Below are positions 23,729 through 35,890 of a DNA stretch of 64,000 bases, piece after piece; position 1 is the first letter of the stretch; the number at the start of each line of letters is the position of its first letter. The translations under genes and the position numbers were made by a program. This DNA is from Liopterus haemorrhoidalis (taxonomy: Eukaryota; Arthropoda; Insecta; Coleoptera; Dytiscidae): NCBI GenBank assembly GCA_963971575.1, contig OZ020619.1:25178813-25242812 (forward strand). The letters are read 5' to 3'. Under the pieces are notes generated by a model. That model saw only the letters and a list, made by a program, of their open reading frames with translations, was not told where the DNA came from and made no database searches.

Positions 23729-23741
23729 AAACTAGACTGTT

Positions 23742-24654
23742 CAGAAACGAACAAAAATATGATATTCGTCAGCAAAACACCAGTATAATAACTGGTTCCC
23801 TAGTAAAGAACTGTTTACGCTCATACGCGTGCTGTACGTATACGAGTGTAAACGAATTTTCCGTTGAACTACCGATGTCAAACGATTTTATGATCTTCGT
23901 CGTGCATTTATGTTCGATTTTGTTCGTAACACTTATCAAAAAATTGTGTTTATTCATACTCGTCCATGTATGAACGCTTGAAATTGTAGCTATTTTCGTG
24001 GCTAACACTAAGAAAACTGATTTCATAATGACACTAGAAGGATATAAGTCTGTTACACAGTCGGCGACGTGAGCGCGAATTTTCCTGCATTAGGGTGAAA
24101 TTTTCTCCGATATATGGGGCAAATGGTACAACATGGTCTTGAAGAATATCTCTGATGTACCTACCTGCAGTACCTGCGGATGTAAACTAACTCTGTGCGA
24201 CTTCACAAACATATTCCACCCTACACCATAATTGAACCTCTACCAAAAGATACAGTAGTAGCAAAATTAAACTTTGCATTTTGTACTCCAGGCTACAATA
24301 TAATAAAATTTAAAAAAAAAACGTAATTTTCAATCTGTTCCTTTAAATTCGCCGGTGTGTGTAGTATGCATATTTTGAAAAACATGAACTTCATAAATAG
24401 TCCCAAAAATATTAGTTATATTCCGACGTATCGTCATGTTAGAAAGTACTTCTCTGTCAACTACAGATGCATGAATGATTGCTATTGGTTCCCCACTCTT
24501 ACGACCACACCTTCTCGTTTCTAACGTTACAATATACTCTGTTCCAAACACACAGCTTAGTTCCAATTTAAGCTGGTGGGATCATACGGAACATTAACAT
24601 AATTTAATTTTTATTAAAGAAAAGATGAAATAAGTATATGACTTAAGTAGAGAA
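23742..24654. other. no gene recognised
   Basis: Small open frames on both strands (23769-24026, 24330-24566) match nothing. Text near 24160-24190 (VPTCSTCGCKLTL in one frame) faintly recalls a LINE C-terminal zinc motif but is too short to call. Confidence 0.35.
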
Positions 24655-25120
24655 CCAGACCCGAGGAAACTGTATACCAATACTTGTTAGATCTTCGGTT
24701 CGCTGATCTCTTCATCTCTTGCGAGGTCTTCCCACTGATCGACGAATATTCAATCTTCCCTCTCATATATTCCGAACTATTCTGTCCCTCATCGTAATCA
24801 CGTGTCCTATCCAGTGAAATCGTCTACCTCTCAGTTCTTGTTCGATACTTGACCTTGAGTACAATTCTCGGATATCTTTGTTCTTACTGTTTCTCCATTC
24901 ACTACTAATTTGAATGGGACCAAAGATTCGGTGTAGTATTTTATTTTCGAAAACGATGAACTGTTGTTGATTTCGTTTTGTTAAGGTCCATGTATCGGAG
25001 CCATGGATAAGTACGGGATGTATTATAACTTGGTATCACCTGATATTGGTGTTTCTAGATAGGAAATTCGTTTTGAAGAGGGGAGTAAAATGCATTAGCA
25101 GTTCATATTCTGTTCGTAAT
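24655..25120 (-). pseudogene. LINE reverse transcriptase C-terminal fragment
   Basis: A clear relic on the minus strand: FLSRNTNIR, YQVIIHPVLIHGSDTWTLTK, FENKILHRIFGPIQ, EWRNSKNKDIRELYS, LRGRRFHWIGHVITMRD. This is the standard order of the C-terminal region of arthropod LINE ORF2 proteins that lack RNase H. Stops and frame shifts interrupt it. No tail or duplication found. Confidence 0.85.
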
Positions 25121-26173
25121 TTCCTGCTGTAACAGAATTAAATTTCAAGTAGCGTTATGTACTCGTATAGTTCGTCCATTGTAAATTTTTCTCTTGTAGT
25201 ATAAATTTGGCACTTAAACGAGATATTTCAGGAACACTTCACACTGCAGGCTGTGCTCAAAAGGTCTGCAAAGGTAACCTATTGAAAACCTTTTAATTTA
25301 CTTTTATTTTGCTAAACAAGTCGAAGACTTATATTTAATTTTAATTTGTTAACAACGTTGCTATAGTTCTCTGGAATATTTGTTTTTCTGACTATAGTTT
25401 CCTAAAAATATAATTATTTCCAATACGTGACGATCATTAGAACATTGAGAAACACGTACATGTCTCAGCGTTCGATTTTAATTATTCTCCGGAGCCTAGT
25501 AGTTGGTAGGCAAGGAAACAGAACTAGAGATTTAATGCTATGTCTAAATGCAGGTACTTGTAATAATACAACAGCATGCACTGTTAACTCAAGATGCATA
25601 ACCCACTTTGATTAACATCCTTAATTTAGAGACACGTATAGCAATCTGGATATAATAATCCCAGCTATGTCTTGAGATTAGCTTCATTCGGATACAGATG
25701 GATTATATCTGCCTTTCATTTAATGTTGAACATTATTTATAAAACAATTCGTATACTATTTGCAAATGAATGTAAAATTGATATTGTAAATTTTGTCTTC
25801 TGGTAATATGTACAGAAAGCAAATATAGTTAAACAAAAGTAAAAGTTCAAAGAGGAAATTTTTGGATTTATTTATTAAAATATTCTCAGTCGGTAAAAAA
25901 AAGTCTGCACGAGGTTTCATTTATTGTGTACTGAATTTACTATGTCTGACCTTAGCAGAACAATATAGAGGACAAATTTATTGATGCTATAAATCAATCC
26001 AGATAAAAGTGACCAAGAAGAAAGAGATCAAATTTGTAGAGATCAATTTTAAAATGTAATAATAATATTTATGCAACAAGTAGCGGAGAGTGTTTTAGGC
26101 ACTAGACGTGGAATTCCGGCCTGCGGCCGTCTGTGTTTAACACGTCCAGTGTTGTCAACAGTGAAGATTCATT
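25121..26173. other. no gene recognised
   Basis: AT-rich, about 1 kb, no supported feature; the open frame at 25427-25615 is not convincing. Confidence 0.4.
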
Positions 26174-27090
26174 TTTAGGGTTTTGTAGGTATGACCAAAA
26201 AACCCTTACACCGTCATTTTGTCATCTGTCTATCTGTTCGGTAAAAATTGTAGACAAACGGCTAAACCTAGAGAGTTGAAATTTTGCATACTTATACAAC
26301 TCTTTGACCCGCACATAGGAAAAATATTAAAACATCTAAAAAACATATCCCCATAAAAATATAAACAAATACGTGATCATCGAAAAAAAAAAAATATTTT
26401 TTTTTAAATTCTGAGTAGGATATCAAATGAAAGCCCTTAATACGTGGATTAACGATCAAATTTTTATTTTTGCAAAATAAATTATTTTGATGCGATTTTT
26501 GCCAAAATTGTGCAAAAAAATTTTTTCCCACACCCTGTAGCCCAGATGGTTTAAACTAAAAATCTAAAAAAAATTTAAGTAATGTATATTGGTATGAACC
26601 GAAATAGTACAACAGGAATTTTTGATCAGATTATGTTTTCGGAAAATAACGCATTTTTTGTGGTTTTTGGTTCACAAAGTACAAAAGTTATACCTATTTA
26701 AGACACTCACACGCAAGGCGTGCGATAGCGTAATGGGTTAGAGCACTGGTATCGTAAGCTAAAATGCGCTGAAAAACGAAGGGTTTCGAGTTCGAGTACG
26801 GAGTGAATTTTATTTTTTCTGTTTTTTTTTTTTGCATTTTTATTATGTTGAAATTATTTTGTCAAAATTCTAGTTATATTTTGACAAATGTTGTATTTAA
26901 TTTTTAAGAGTGTAAATTTAATAACCAGTCTTATTATATGATTAACAGACGATAAATTATTTTAAAAATATCGTTCATTTTGCCGTGATTACTACAAAGT
27001 AAAATTTGTCCTACACACTCAGCATACCGCCTTCACTTATTATATACCTGCGAAACCCTGAAATGTGTGAATATTCACACTTCACATCAA
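26174..27090 (-). mobile_element. TIR element with tRNA-like module, copy 2
   Basis: The sequence is the reverse complement of copy 1 (601-1631) across nearly its full length. It begins with TTTTTAGGGTTTTGTAGGTA, the eroded terminal repeat. It passes GGTAAAAATTGTAGACAAAC, CCACACCCTGTAGCCCAGAT and the tRNA-like block, and ends with CCTGCGAAACCCTGAAATGT and TTCACACTTCACATCAATTT (about 27045-27090). No open frame fits a transposase. A fuller A box here than in copy 1 suggests the module was functional in the family ancestor. Confidence 0.8.
26719..26805 (+). promoter_or_regulatory. tRNA-like polymerase III promoter module
   Basis: TAGCGTAATGG (26726-26736) matches the A-box consensus at all 11 positions and is followed by GTTAGAGCACTGG, a D-arm-like text. 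AGTTCGAGTAC (26789-26799) matches the B box at 8 of 11 positions. The spacing is about 63 bases, longer than a plain tRNA, as with an intron or a long arm. No clean cloverleaf forms, so a working tRNA is unlikely. Confidence 0.55.
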
Positions 27091-27114
27091 TTTTTTTTAC
27101 AACTGAATGAACTG

Positions 27115-27916
27115 TGATAAATTTTTATTTATTTATTTATATATTTTTTTTTTTAAGAAAATGGTTTGTGTTTTTCCGTTTTCTTCTTTATAATATTGCG
27201 ATTCTCCAAACTGTTATTTATTATTTTGTAAGAGAAAATGTTATTTATTATAATTTATTAACGCTTTTCTTCTCTATAATTGTGATTATATGAACTGTGG
27301 GTCGGACTAAAGTATTTCCGCGCCTCGGGCAGACTTATTATATGGTGCCCCCAGATTTGCATAATTTCGCAAAAATTAAGTTGGAGTTACTAGCGACTTG
27401 AACCCAAATTTTGAAGGACGCTAAAAATTAAGTTGTTTATTGCTGTCAAAAATATTTGTTGAACAAAAATAAGTCTTCAATCAAAATTTTCAGCGTTCCT
27501 TGCATCTGGCGCCCCAGGCAACTGACTGTCTTGAGACTCCCTTAAATCGGCCCTGTGTTTTATTAATTATTTTTGTAATTTCCTTCTAATTTGTTAGAAT
27601 TTTATTTTATTTACGTGCAATATGTTTTTGTATTTTCATTTTTATGTTCGTAAATTATATTTGTTTTTATTAAGTTTTATTTCTCTTGTATTTTCAGTTG
27701 AAATAATTGAAAAACAAGAATAAAAAGAGAATTTGGTAAATAAAATTAAAACAAAATTTATCCCGGTACATATTTGATGTTAGACTCGATTTTTGCTTGT
27801 TTTTCGAACTGGAACCGAACCGGAATTTTTAGACGAACCGAAATCGAAACTGGAACGAAAAACATGTACTTGTAACGTAACCGTAAACGAAATAAATTTC
27901 GGTTCGACTCTCTGAT
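27115..27916 (+). mobile_element. hAT-like family element, left-truncated copy
   Basis: It matches the element at 45114-46111 in order: CGTTTTCTTCTTTATAATAT, CTGTTATTTATTATTTT, a GC-richer block (CGCGCCTCGGGCAGAC to GGCGCCCCAGGCAACTG), then TTTTTAGACGAACCGAAATC and the terminus GGTTCGACTCTCTG ending about 27916. The left end is missing. Both copies carry the GC-richer block at the same place, so it is part of the family or a shared older insertion. Confidence 0.7.
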
Positions 27917-29459
27917 TTGAAGTCATATTAATCGATGCATGCCAATAATAGAAAATAAAGTTAAATTGCACTGTAGAAAACACTAACTAAAAATGCAACG
28001 TTGCATCCATAATTTCAAAATCCCATGTGTCATATTACACCGCGTACACAAGCAGGAAGCAGGAATGCAGAAATATTAAATATTCATTGAGTTTGGCCAG
28101 AAAAAACACTGACTGCATCACATGAGATATGAAAAAGAATTTAATCTGTTCTGTATTGTGACACTGTAGGACTGCTAACTATTTCATTCTCTTACTACTG
28201 TTAAAATAAGTTAAATTGAAGAAAATTATAGTTGAAATATGATTCAGACAGTTATTAAAAAATGTCATTATTTTTCTCATGAAAAATTCTTTTTAAATTA
28301 TGACGTCTCTTTTTATCTGAGATATAATGGTATTTTGATTAAGTTAAGAAAACAATATTTTTATAGTTACATGTGTTGTTACAAACATTTGAAAGAGATT
28401 ATATTAAATTTTAATATTATTAAACGAAATACCTTCGAGGCATTACGAAAAATTGAAATACAGAAAAATACAGAAGAAACTTGTGGAAAACATACAACGA
28501 TTGGTAGAACAAAAGAATCTCGGGATTCTTAGCTGAAGTTAATAGAAATAATGGGTTTCTTATCTTTTAATAACTGGTATTATTTAAGACATTCAAGGCT
28601 ATGCTTTGCTGTACTTGTCAACCACAATTGGTTTAAAATTACATAAGGCTGCAGACATTTTGTTCTTGAATTTATTTACAATTTGTGTCTGTCCACGTCT
28701 TGCTAAATGATTTTTTTTATCATTTACAGATTTTTCTGGGCACATACTAGACAAAAAATCATATCTCGTCAAATTATAATTGCATGAAATTTGATTCCAA
28801 GACTTAAAAAGGATGGACCAAGATCCAAAGACTTAAAAAAGATGGACAAAGATACAAGATGCGTTGGAATGTAAGAACGGAAGAAAAGTTGCAAAGTTTT
28901 TTAAACTTTACACTTATTAGTATTGGTCAAAATACGATATTTTTGTTTGCATAGCTTACTTGGTCAAATAGCCCTTAAAATATTTTAAAATAGTTTTCTC
29001 AATCTTATTTTAATCACTAATTTAATCCTATACAAATATGTATTATGTTGCTAAACCTAGAAAAATATTCTTCTTATTGTAGGCTTTCTTTTTCTAGAAG
29101 TTGGCAATTATCAATGTTAATTTCAGTTTGGAGAAATCTTTCTTTGGAGATTTAGTTGTATTAGTTCGTATTTTCGCCCTCTCATAATATGCACAAGATA
29201 TGACAATTTTATTTCTGAACCTCATCCCATTATCTGAAAACAGCTGCGCGATCATCTCTTGGCTATATTAGGACTGACTGAGTAATAGGACGTGCTTCAC
29301 CTTCATCTTTCCATAGGGTACAAACACGTAGAAAGATTATTTTTGTCGCTGATTTATCGAAGCTTATTGATGCCGGTTAGTCTACACATAAAAAGATTGT
29401 TACTGACATCGGTTAGTTGAAATTTCTTCATGAAAAATGGCCTTGTTAAAATGAATGTT
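27917..29459. other. 1.5 kb without recognised gene
   Basis: The longest open frame (28239-28532, 97 codons) has no recognisable domain and AT-driven composition. GGATGGACCAAGAT and GATGGACAAAGAT near 28810-28850 form a short direct repeat. Confidence 0.4.
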
Positions 29460-29800
29460 GCTCTATCTCCTTCTCGTTCCTCTCCATTCTCAGTAAAACT
29501 TCTTCATTTGTGATCTCGTTCATCCATGAGATCTTCAGCATACGTCAATATACCCATATTTCAAAAGCCTCCAGTTTTTTAAAGTCTGCTTGATTTAAAG
29601 TTCAAGTTTCCATTCTATATAAGAGAATAGAGAACAGGTACCACCGGACAATTCTCATACGAAGTTGTAGATTTAAGCCACGATTCGTTAGAAGACGTTT
29701 AATTCTGATAAACGCATCTCTTGCCATGTCTGTTGCTTATCCAAGTGCCAAGATATTTGTACTGAGAAACTGCTGCTATGTGGTTACCATTTACAATGAG
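29460..29800 (-). pseudogene. LINE reverse transcriptase C-terminal fragment
   Basis: The minus strand, across frame changes, shows FIRIKRLLTNRGL, LRMRIVRWYLFSILLYRMET, KKLEAFEIWVY, RMLKISWMNEITNEEVLLRM. This is the well-known LINE C-terminal text. Several stops are present. The fragment is truncated on both sides without a visible tail. Confidence 0.82.
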
Positions 29801-30302
29801 ATTTCTGGTTGCGAAGTCAGATTTTGTTATGACAAAATGAAATTTAAACAATGAGAATTATACAAAGAGAGTTATACACAATGAAAGTTTTACAAACTAG
29901 AAAAATATAAGCTCCCAAATAACACTATTTTTATATAGATACCTACAGGCAGCGCCGTAAATAAAGCCACGCAGGCTTCGCGGTGCGGGCAGAAGCTTTA
30001 GGGCTCAAGAATTTATTGAACAAAATAATTTGTGTCACATTACAGTTATTTTAAAAACTTGTAGTATAAACTTAGATAATTCAGACATATTTAAAAATGC
30101 AATAGAATTGAAGAAAATATTAACAAGCCGTTAGGCACACAGTTATTTTGTCAAAAAAAAAAAAAAATAATAATAAATAATAAAAATAATAATAATAAGG
30201 AAGGAACAAAACAACTATATAGTATAACAGTTTGAGCACAATTCAAATGACAAACTCTAGTTTTAATAAAGTTATGTCGATATTAATACTATACTAAATA
30301 AA
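29801..30302. other. no gene; possible hAT end and simple repeat
   Basis: CAGCGCCGTAAATAAAGCCA at 29948 is hAT-like but has no partner. An A/AAT-rich simple repeat lies at about 30155-30200. Confidence 0.35.
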
Positions 30303-30840
30303 TTAAAGACGACACACAACCGTATAGTTCTTAGTTTCTTAGACAAAACTAACAAATGGAAATAAAATTAATAACAATCTACATATCAAAATTTGCAGCA
30401 AATTTTTATCTATCCAACAGGATATTATTAACTGTAGAAAAAATCTCAATATAGGTACTATGTGTAAAATAAATTTAATTTTCGTAAAAACTACTTGTAC
30501 CAAATTGAATTCCATTATCAAGAATAATATTTTTCGCCGAAAGTTCTAAACTACAAGTGACAAAAATGTTGACATATCAATTGAACATTTCTACACAAAA
30601 CTATATAAATATAAAAGTTATTTGAAATACACAAATATATTTAAAAAATTATAGAACGTCTGATATCTATTATTAAGTTATTGAGCGATAATATTTATAC
30701 AATATTTTTTTCTACAATTAAAAATATCCTATTAGATAAAAATTCGGTGCAATATTGATGTATAATTTGTTACTAATTTTATTTCAAATTGTTAGTTCTG
30801 TATAAGAAACCTGTAACCAATGGGGGTTATACGAAATGTT
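30303..30840 (-). mobile_element. TTAA-flanked long-TIR MITE, copy 3 (internally deleted)
   Basis: The element is in reverse orientation relative to copies 1 and 2. TTAA stands at 30303-30306, followed by AGACGACACACAACCGTATA. The inverted ends TTCTTAGACAAAACTAAC and TGTTAGTTCTGTATAAGAA are clear. The right tip ends GGGGGTTATACGAAATG with TTAC where TTAA is expected. About 230 bp of the interior seen in the other copies is missing. Confidence 0.8.
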
Positions 30841-30932
30841 ACTAATAATGTTACTAATTTTTACTAATAAATTAACCATGGTAATTGTTGTATCTACGAC
30901 TGTTATATAAACTCTTCTATATGTAACTACTA

Positions 30933-33004
30933 GCAGTATACCCGCTGCTTCGCTGCCGAAAAAAATAGTCGTAGCCGGCTTAGATCGGACCCATTTCGAA
31001 ATCGGTTCAAGACTGGTTGCTGCGAATCGTTTTATATTCAAATATATTTATTTGTTTTAATCTACCATTGTATTAATATGTGCTTCTTATACAAATAATT
31101 TAAGTACGAACTTCTTTGTAAACATTGGTAGTATAGACATTTAGTAGCAACACGTATAAGTGTCCCGTTGTGCTAACCCAGGAAAATGCCACATAAAATG
31201 CCCATTTGAGAATCACTCATCGCCAAAAGCAGCGCCGATCACGTGAAACATTTTATCTTGCACCTTACGAAATTATTTATTATAATTTTTATGATATTTA
31301 TTATAATTACTCCGTGATAATTCCTGATTTATAAATCGTACCTATATAGGTCGGAGCACTTTTTTCGATAGTAAATATGCTTGCCACCCAAGGAAGTTTT
31401 TTTCTTCGTATTTATTTAGGGGGGGGGTCACAATGTTCAACAGCGAATTTAACGTTATAATTGTTGTCAAAAATGAAAATAAAAAAAATTGTGATATATA
31501 TTCTTGGGAACATTTTTGTAGCAATATTAAACCCTAAAATTCGTTAATGTATTTTGTATATGTGTATCTTTTATAGTTTTTTATAATACGGAAAATTTTC
31601 CCGACTTTTTTCTAAATATTTCTTAATTGACCGGAAGCCTGGTGTCATACAGCGATGATATATATCTTAAAATCTTTCCAGACAATTTGCAATACACTGT
31701 TGCAAATAGCACTAAAATCGGTTAAGCCGTTTTTGAGTTTTAATACATGTACGGATTCTAAACATCCGAGGCGTTTTATAACTAACCTTGAATCTAGATT
31801 TGCCGTTTATGGGTTGATCAGAGCAAAATGCGTTTTTGTACATGGGCATGGGTAACCTTTGGAAGCAAAAACTAAGTCGATATGTCATTATAGGTCTGAG
31901 GAAAGATTTGTTTATTTATTTAATTATATTATTGATATTATATCAACTTTTGTTATTCACATGTTTAATGTTAAGTCAATTATAAGAGAGAAATTTCAAG
32001 TTTATAAGTAGCGCTCCCTCTGTCCCCCTAAATATTCAAAAGCTACACTAAACAGAAAATAATCGTTCTTCAATCAAAACAAATTGTCTTTATAAATTGT
32101 TGATGTAAAGTAAATAATAAGCTAGATATTTCCAGTATTTTACCCCAGTTTCTCAACCAATTGAATAATTTATAGGACAACATATTAAATTTGTTTTTTT
32201 TTTTTATTTTGAACAACTTTTCTCATGTGCGTTTTTGCTGGTAAGTCAATGGTAAATGAAATATTTCAAAACTTTAGTTTTAGGTTGTCCCGTAACTCCC
32301 GTAATATCAACCAAATTGAAAAAAAAAACATTAAAAAAAATTTGTTTTCTTTTTATATGCAATTTTTCTGGTAAGTCTACGTCTTAAGAGATACAATTTT
32401 TTTTTCTTCTGATTTTCGATTTGCCTCCTTATTTTGACTGCATTTCCTACCTATATACCAAATTTCAACTCGGTATACACAGATTTTCTGTTTCATATAT
32501 ATAAAAGATTTTACTATTATATTTAAATATTTATATAAAATAATAGATAAAACATAAATAAACAAAATTAACAAAATTATTAAAAATGCGCAAAAATAAA
32601 AAACCAGAAAACAGATGCTCGACTTAAGTCTCGCTCTGAATATACTAAGCATAAATTTGACTAAATAATTGAATAAAATCACCTATAGCAGAACAATGAT
32701 GAATCGTGCCGAACGATATTGGCCGATGTTCCACGAACTTACTATAGTTGTCTAAACAACCATTGAAACGAAATTCCCGCGATCTCACTGAACGCATCAT
32801 ACATACTTCGATGGTCCAATATAAATTAAAAACCAAATTATTAATTTCTCGTTTCTGATTGGACTTTTTTGAGATTTTCGATTTTTCTAGTTATGATGAA
32901 ATCATTTCCTACCTGTATGCAAAATTTCAATTCGGTAGCATATCTGGAAGTAGGTTAGAATTTCCGGACATAGCCACAAATATTCTCTTTTATATATAAA
33001 GATT
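30933..33004 (+). repeat. large unclassified repeat with CTAGC...CCGCTGCTTCGC start
   Basis: It starts CTAGCAGTATACCCGCTGCT and ends in TTTTATATATAAAGATTTA. Similar starts and TATATAAAGATT-type ends are common on abundant arthropod repeats of uncertain class. It carries internal ~130-bp tandem units (31943-32400) shared with 37849-38345. The block with AAATTTCAACTCGGTA near 32460 recurs as AAATTTCAATTCGGTA near 32922, so two copies may be nested or the tail duplicated. No coding region. Confidence 0.5.
31943..32400 (+). repeat. diverged ~130-bp tandem repeats
   Basis: About three and a half units, each with the order GTAAGTCAAT-like text, ATAAGATATTTCAA-like text, a C-rich CTCCCTCTGTCCCCC-like patch, AAATATTC, then an A-rich and a TTTTTATATGCAATTTTT-like segment. 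The same order occurs at 37849-38345. Units have diverged strongly, so limits are approximate. Confidence 0.55.
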
Positions 33005-35029
33005 TAAGTAAGCATAAAGTAGGTCTTTATGGGGAGAGTAAAAAAAGTAAAAAGTGCAGTAACTTATCATTACTTCACTCTTGTCATAAGCACAATACAA
33101 ATGCCAGCGTTACATTTTTAGGGTTCTAAACGCGTCTTCTGTAGGAAGAGGCGTCCAACCGAAAATGTTATGTTCACGTGGATATTGCGGATAAGTGGAT
33201 ATATAATCCGCATCGACACGATTTAAATGATAATTTACCCGCCTCCACAAAATAATGTCGGATATCCGCGGATTTGCAGGGCTCTAGTGATAAGCAGTTT
33301 ATTAATATTATTGGTTTTTAAAAGTTTAATTAGTGTATATGGGTCTGCTTGATATTTGTCTCACTGTTGCCTGTTGCCGTGGGATAGTAAGACCCTGTAC
33401 ATGCTGGTAATAATTTTGAGAAAAGAAGGAAAAAAATCATTTGTTGAAATAGCTGCACTATCTCGGACTTTTTATGTGGCAGAGTATAATAGTAACGAAT
33501 ATAGTAGGAGCCCCAAGAAAGTATTCGAGGGAGCGGGGGCGAAATTTGAAGCTACGCCACTGGGTATAAGGCGCCATTTTAAAAACTAAAACAAATGGGT
33601 TGTATGTATCTAATATTTGGTTGGTGCAATAGATCAGCTCCTTTAGCTAATAATTATCGAGTCGAAAAATGTCATAAAATAAGAAAGCTTTTAGTCATTT
33701 ATTAGTTAAAGAGACATTATGCATATTTATAAACATATAAGTTATAACGCAGAAAATTTTAAGATCTCAAACAGATTTTGAAATCGAAATAAAAAAGTTT
33801 TGGTAATTTTCCCCATTAACCTTTGCGTGGGTGTAGTTACAATATTCCAAGAAGCATCTGTATATATGAAACTTTGTGAAATTAGATAAATTTCCAAAGT
33901 TGAAAGTTATACAAAGTAGAATTTATTCCGACCACAGGTGTGTTGCTACTTCATGCAATTTCTTAATGTGTCACCTCGTCGGTTTCCGTAATAATACAAT
34001 AAAACCGAACATGGTTTAAGTACCGATTTACTTGGTTCTCTGCACTTGTATTTACAGCTAGAGCGCATGGTTATAGGGCATGTGCTGCAGAAACAACGCG
34101 TGAAACGTTCCCAGATTTTCGATTGGAAACATAAACTACGAAACATGTGCTGGAAAAAAATAATTCAAGGATTTTTCTGTCAGATGAAGATTTTGTTATA
34201 AATTCTTTTAAATTGTTTTTCGAAAATATACAGCTGGTTATTACATTTCGTGGGCACTCTTGTTTAATATTCTTTGAAAGAATTGCTTCTGTTATTGTAA
34301 GCTCGGCACGTACTCTAACCCTTAACTAAACTGAGATGAACTATTTTTATTCTTTACATTGCCTTTCTTTTTAGATGGTATTCAATTTATAATCACTTCC
34401 ACGACACTTCAATATTATTACAACAATTTACATTATGGTGTAAATAAAATTCAGTCTGCCTTTTTGGACAAAGTATTTATTTTACTTTTACTAAGATAAT
34501 TAAAACACAAAATTGCTACGCAATATATCACTTTATTGTAAAATAACGCGTTCTACAATTGACCCCGAATGAAGATTTAAGGGTTGTTTAGGGCAAAATC
34601 CTGAATTTCGTTCATAATTATTCGTAACCTTTATAAGCAAAAACTAAGTCGATATCTTATTGGTTCCAAGATATATTGAGGAATCCTTGAAATCATATTT
34701 CACCCCTTTCCACCCTCTTAGGGACTGAATTTCAAAAAATCTCTTAAATAAAATACAAAATTGCCATGAAAAATATCACTTTATTGTAAAATAACATGAC
34801 TATAGTTTCGCCATACAATGGCATTGTCTGTTGTTCAAAATAAATGAATATAGAACAGCCAGTGTACTACCCTTACATGCTAACAATTTAGAAAAACCTA
34901 ATTAACAAATACCTGGAAGATAAAATACCTGGCGAATAAACTTAATCTTGTTGTTCATTGAGGAACGGTGCGCCTTGCCTCAGATGTTTAAATATTTCCA
35001 ACGATTCAAGAAGATTTAGTTTTTATATT
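33005..35029. other. 2 kb without gene; internal direct repeat
   Basis: A 43-bp direct repeat (ATATCACTTTATTGTAAAAT core) lies at 34505-34547 and 34753-34795. The text GCAAAAACTAAGTCGATAT near 34638 also occurs near 31868, so part of this area belongs to the same repeat family as 30933-33004. Near 34440-34490 the minus strand resembles the tail of the PLE at 15120-15150. No coding feature supported. Confidence 0.4.
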
Positions 35030-35205
35030 TAAAATTCGGTGGAATTGTCTGATTTTCTTATAATGTTAAACCGGCCTCGTAAGTCTAAATTATTTTCATT
35101 TGATATTACAAGTATGTTTTCTAACATACCTACTAAGGAATGTATCTTACTAGCAGACAAATTGCTTGATAGTACCCAGCTATCAGCGAAAAACCATGCC
35201 TGCTT
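35030..35205 (+). pseudogene. Penelope-like reverse transcriptase fragment
   Basis: The frame contains KLFSFDITSMFSNIPTKECI followed by LLADKLLD. This matches the conserved FDV.SLFTNIP block in the palm of PLE reverse transcriptases, which holds the first catalytic Asp. Only about 60 codons remain, ending where a TIR/tRNA-family fragment begins (about 35206). Orientation agrees with the PLE pieces at 40.6-42.8 kb. Confidence 0.72.
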
Positions 35206-35890
35206 ATACAGCTCTTTGGCCTACATATAGGAAAAATACTGAGAGTTCAAAAATAGACATAACGAGATAAATATAAAAAAAATATATATGTATTTAATGA
35301 AAAAACATTTTTTTAAATTTTGAGTGGGGAATGATATCTCGCAATGCGCGAATAACAAAAAAAAATATTTAGGAAAAATCTATGTTTTCATGGGATTTTC
35401 GCAAAATATGTCCAAATTTTGTTAACCCCTACTTTATTTCCCAGATGGGTTGATCTAAAAATCTGAAAAAAAGCTTAATAATGAACATAGATGGGAACCA
35501 TATTAGCTCGACAGGAATTTTTGATTAGGTTAGTTTTTGGAAAAAAAAAGAATTTTTAAAAAATGTATTGTGTGATATCAAAAGAAAGCTCTTACCACGT
35601 AGGTTAAGGAACGAAAAGTAGTCTAAAAATGTACTAAAAAAATTACTGTCCCACACCCTTTAACGCAAATGGGGTTAAACCAAAATTTAAATCGGAAACA
35701 CTGGAGCTCTTACTACTCAAATAACGAATAACAATGTTTATAAAAAAATGTTGATCTTGATGTGATTATATAACAAATATTCCTAGACATCCAGCATTAA
35801 GTTGACTTCTTACACTTATTACAAACCCTGAAATGTGTGAAAATATGTAAAAATTGTGTGAAAATTCCCACTTCACATACAGTTTTTTAT
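35206..35890 (-). mobile_element. TIR/tRNA-family element, copy with internal duplication
   Basis: It follows the reverse orientation of the family: AGCTCTTTGGCCTACATATA, TTAACCCCTACTTTATTTCC, GACAGGAATTTTTGATTAGG, and a terminal repeat ACCCTGAAATGTGTGAAAAT near 35825-35880. The central block (CACACCCT, then CAAATGG or CAGATGG) appears twice, near 35430 and 35645, so part of the interior is duplicated. The left TIR is missing. Confidence 0.68.

Noticed and set aside
28239..28532. 97-codon plus-strand protein
   Set aside because: AT-driven composition, no domain, no conserved neighbour.
32377..32682. 101-codon hydrophobic minus-strand protein
   Set aside because: Composition is what AT-rich DNA yields (Ile, Leu, Phe, Tyr), and it lies inside a repeated non-coding element.
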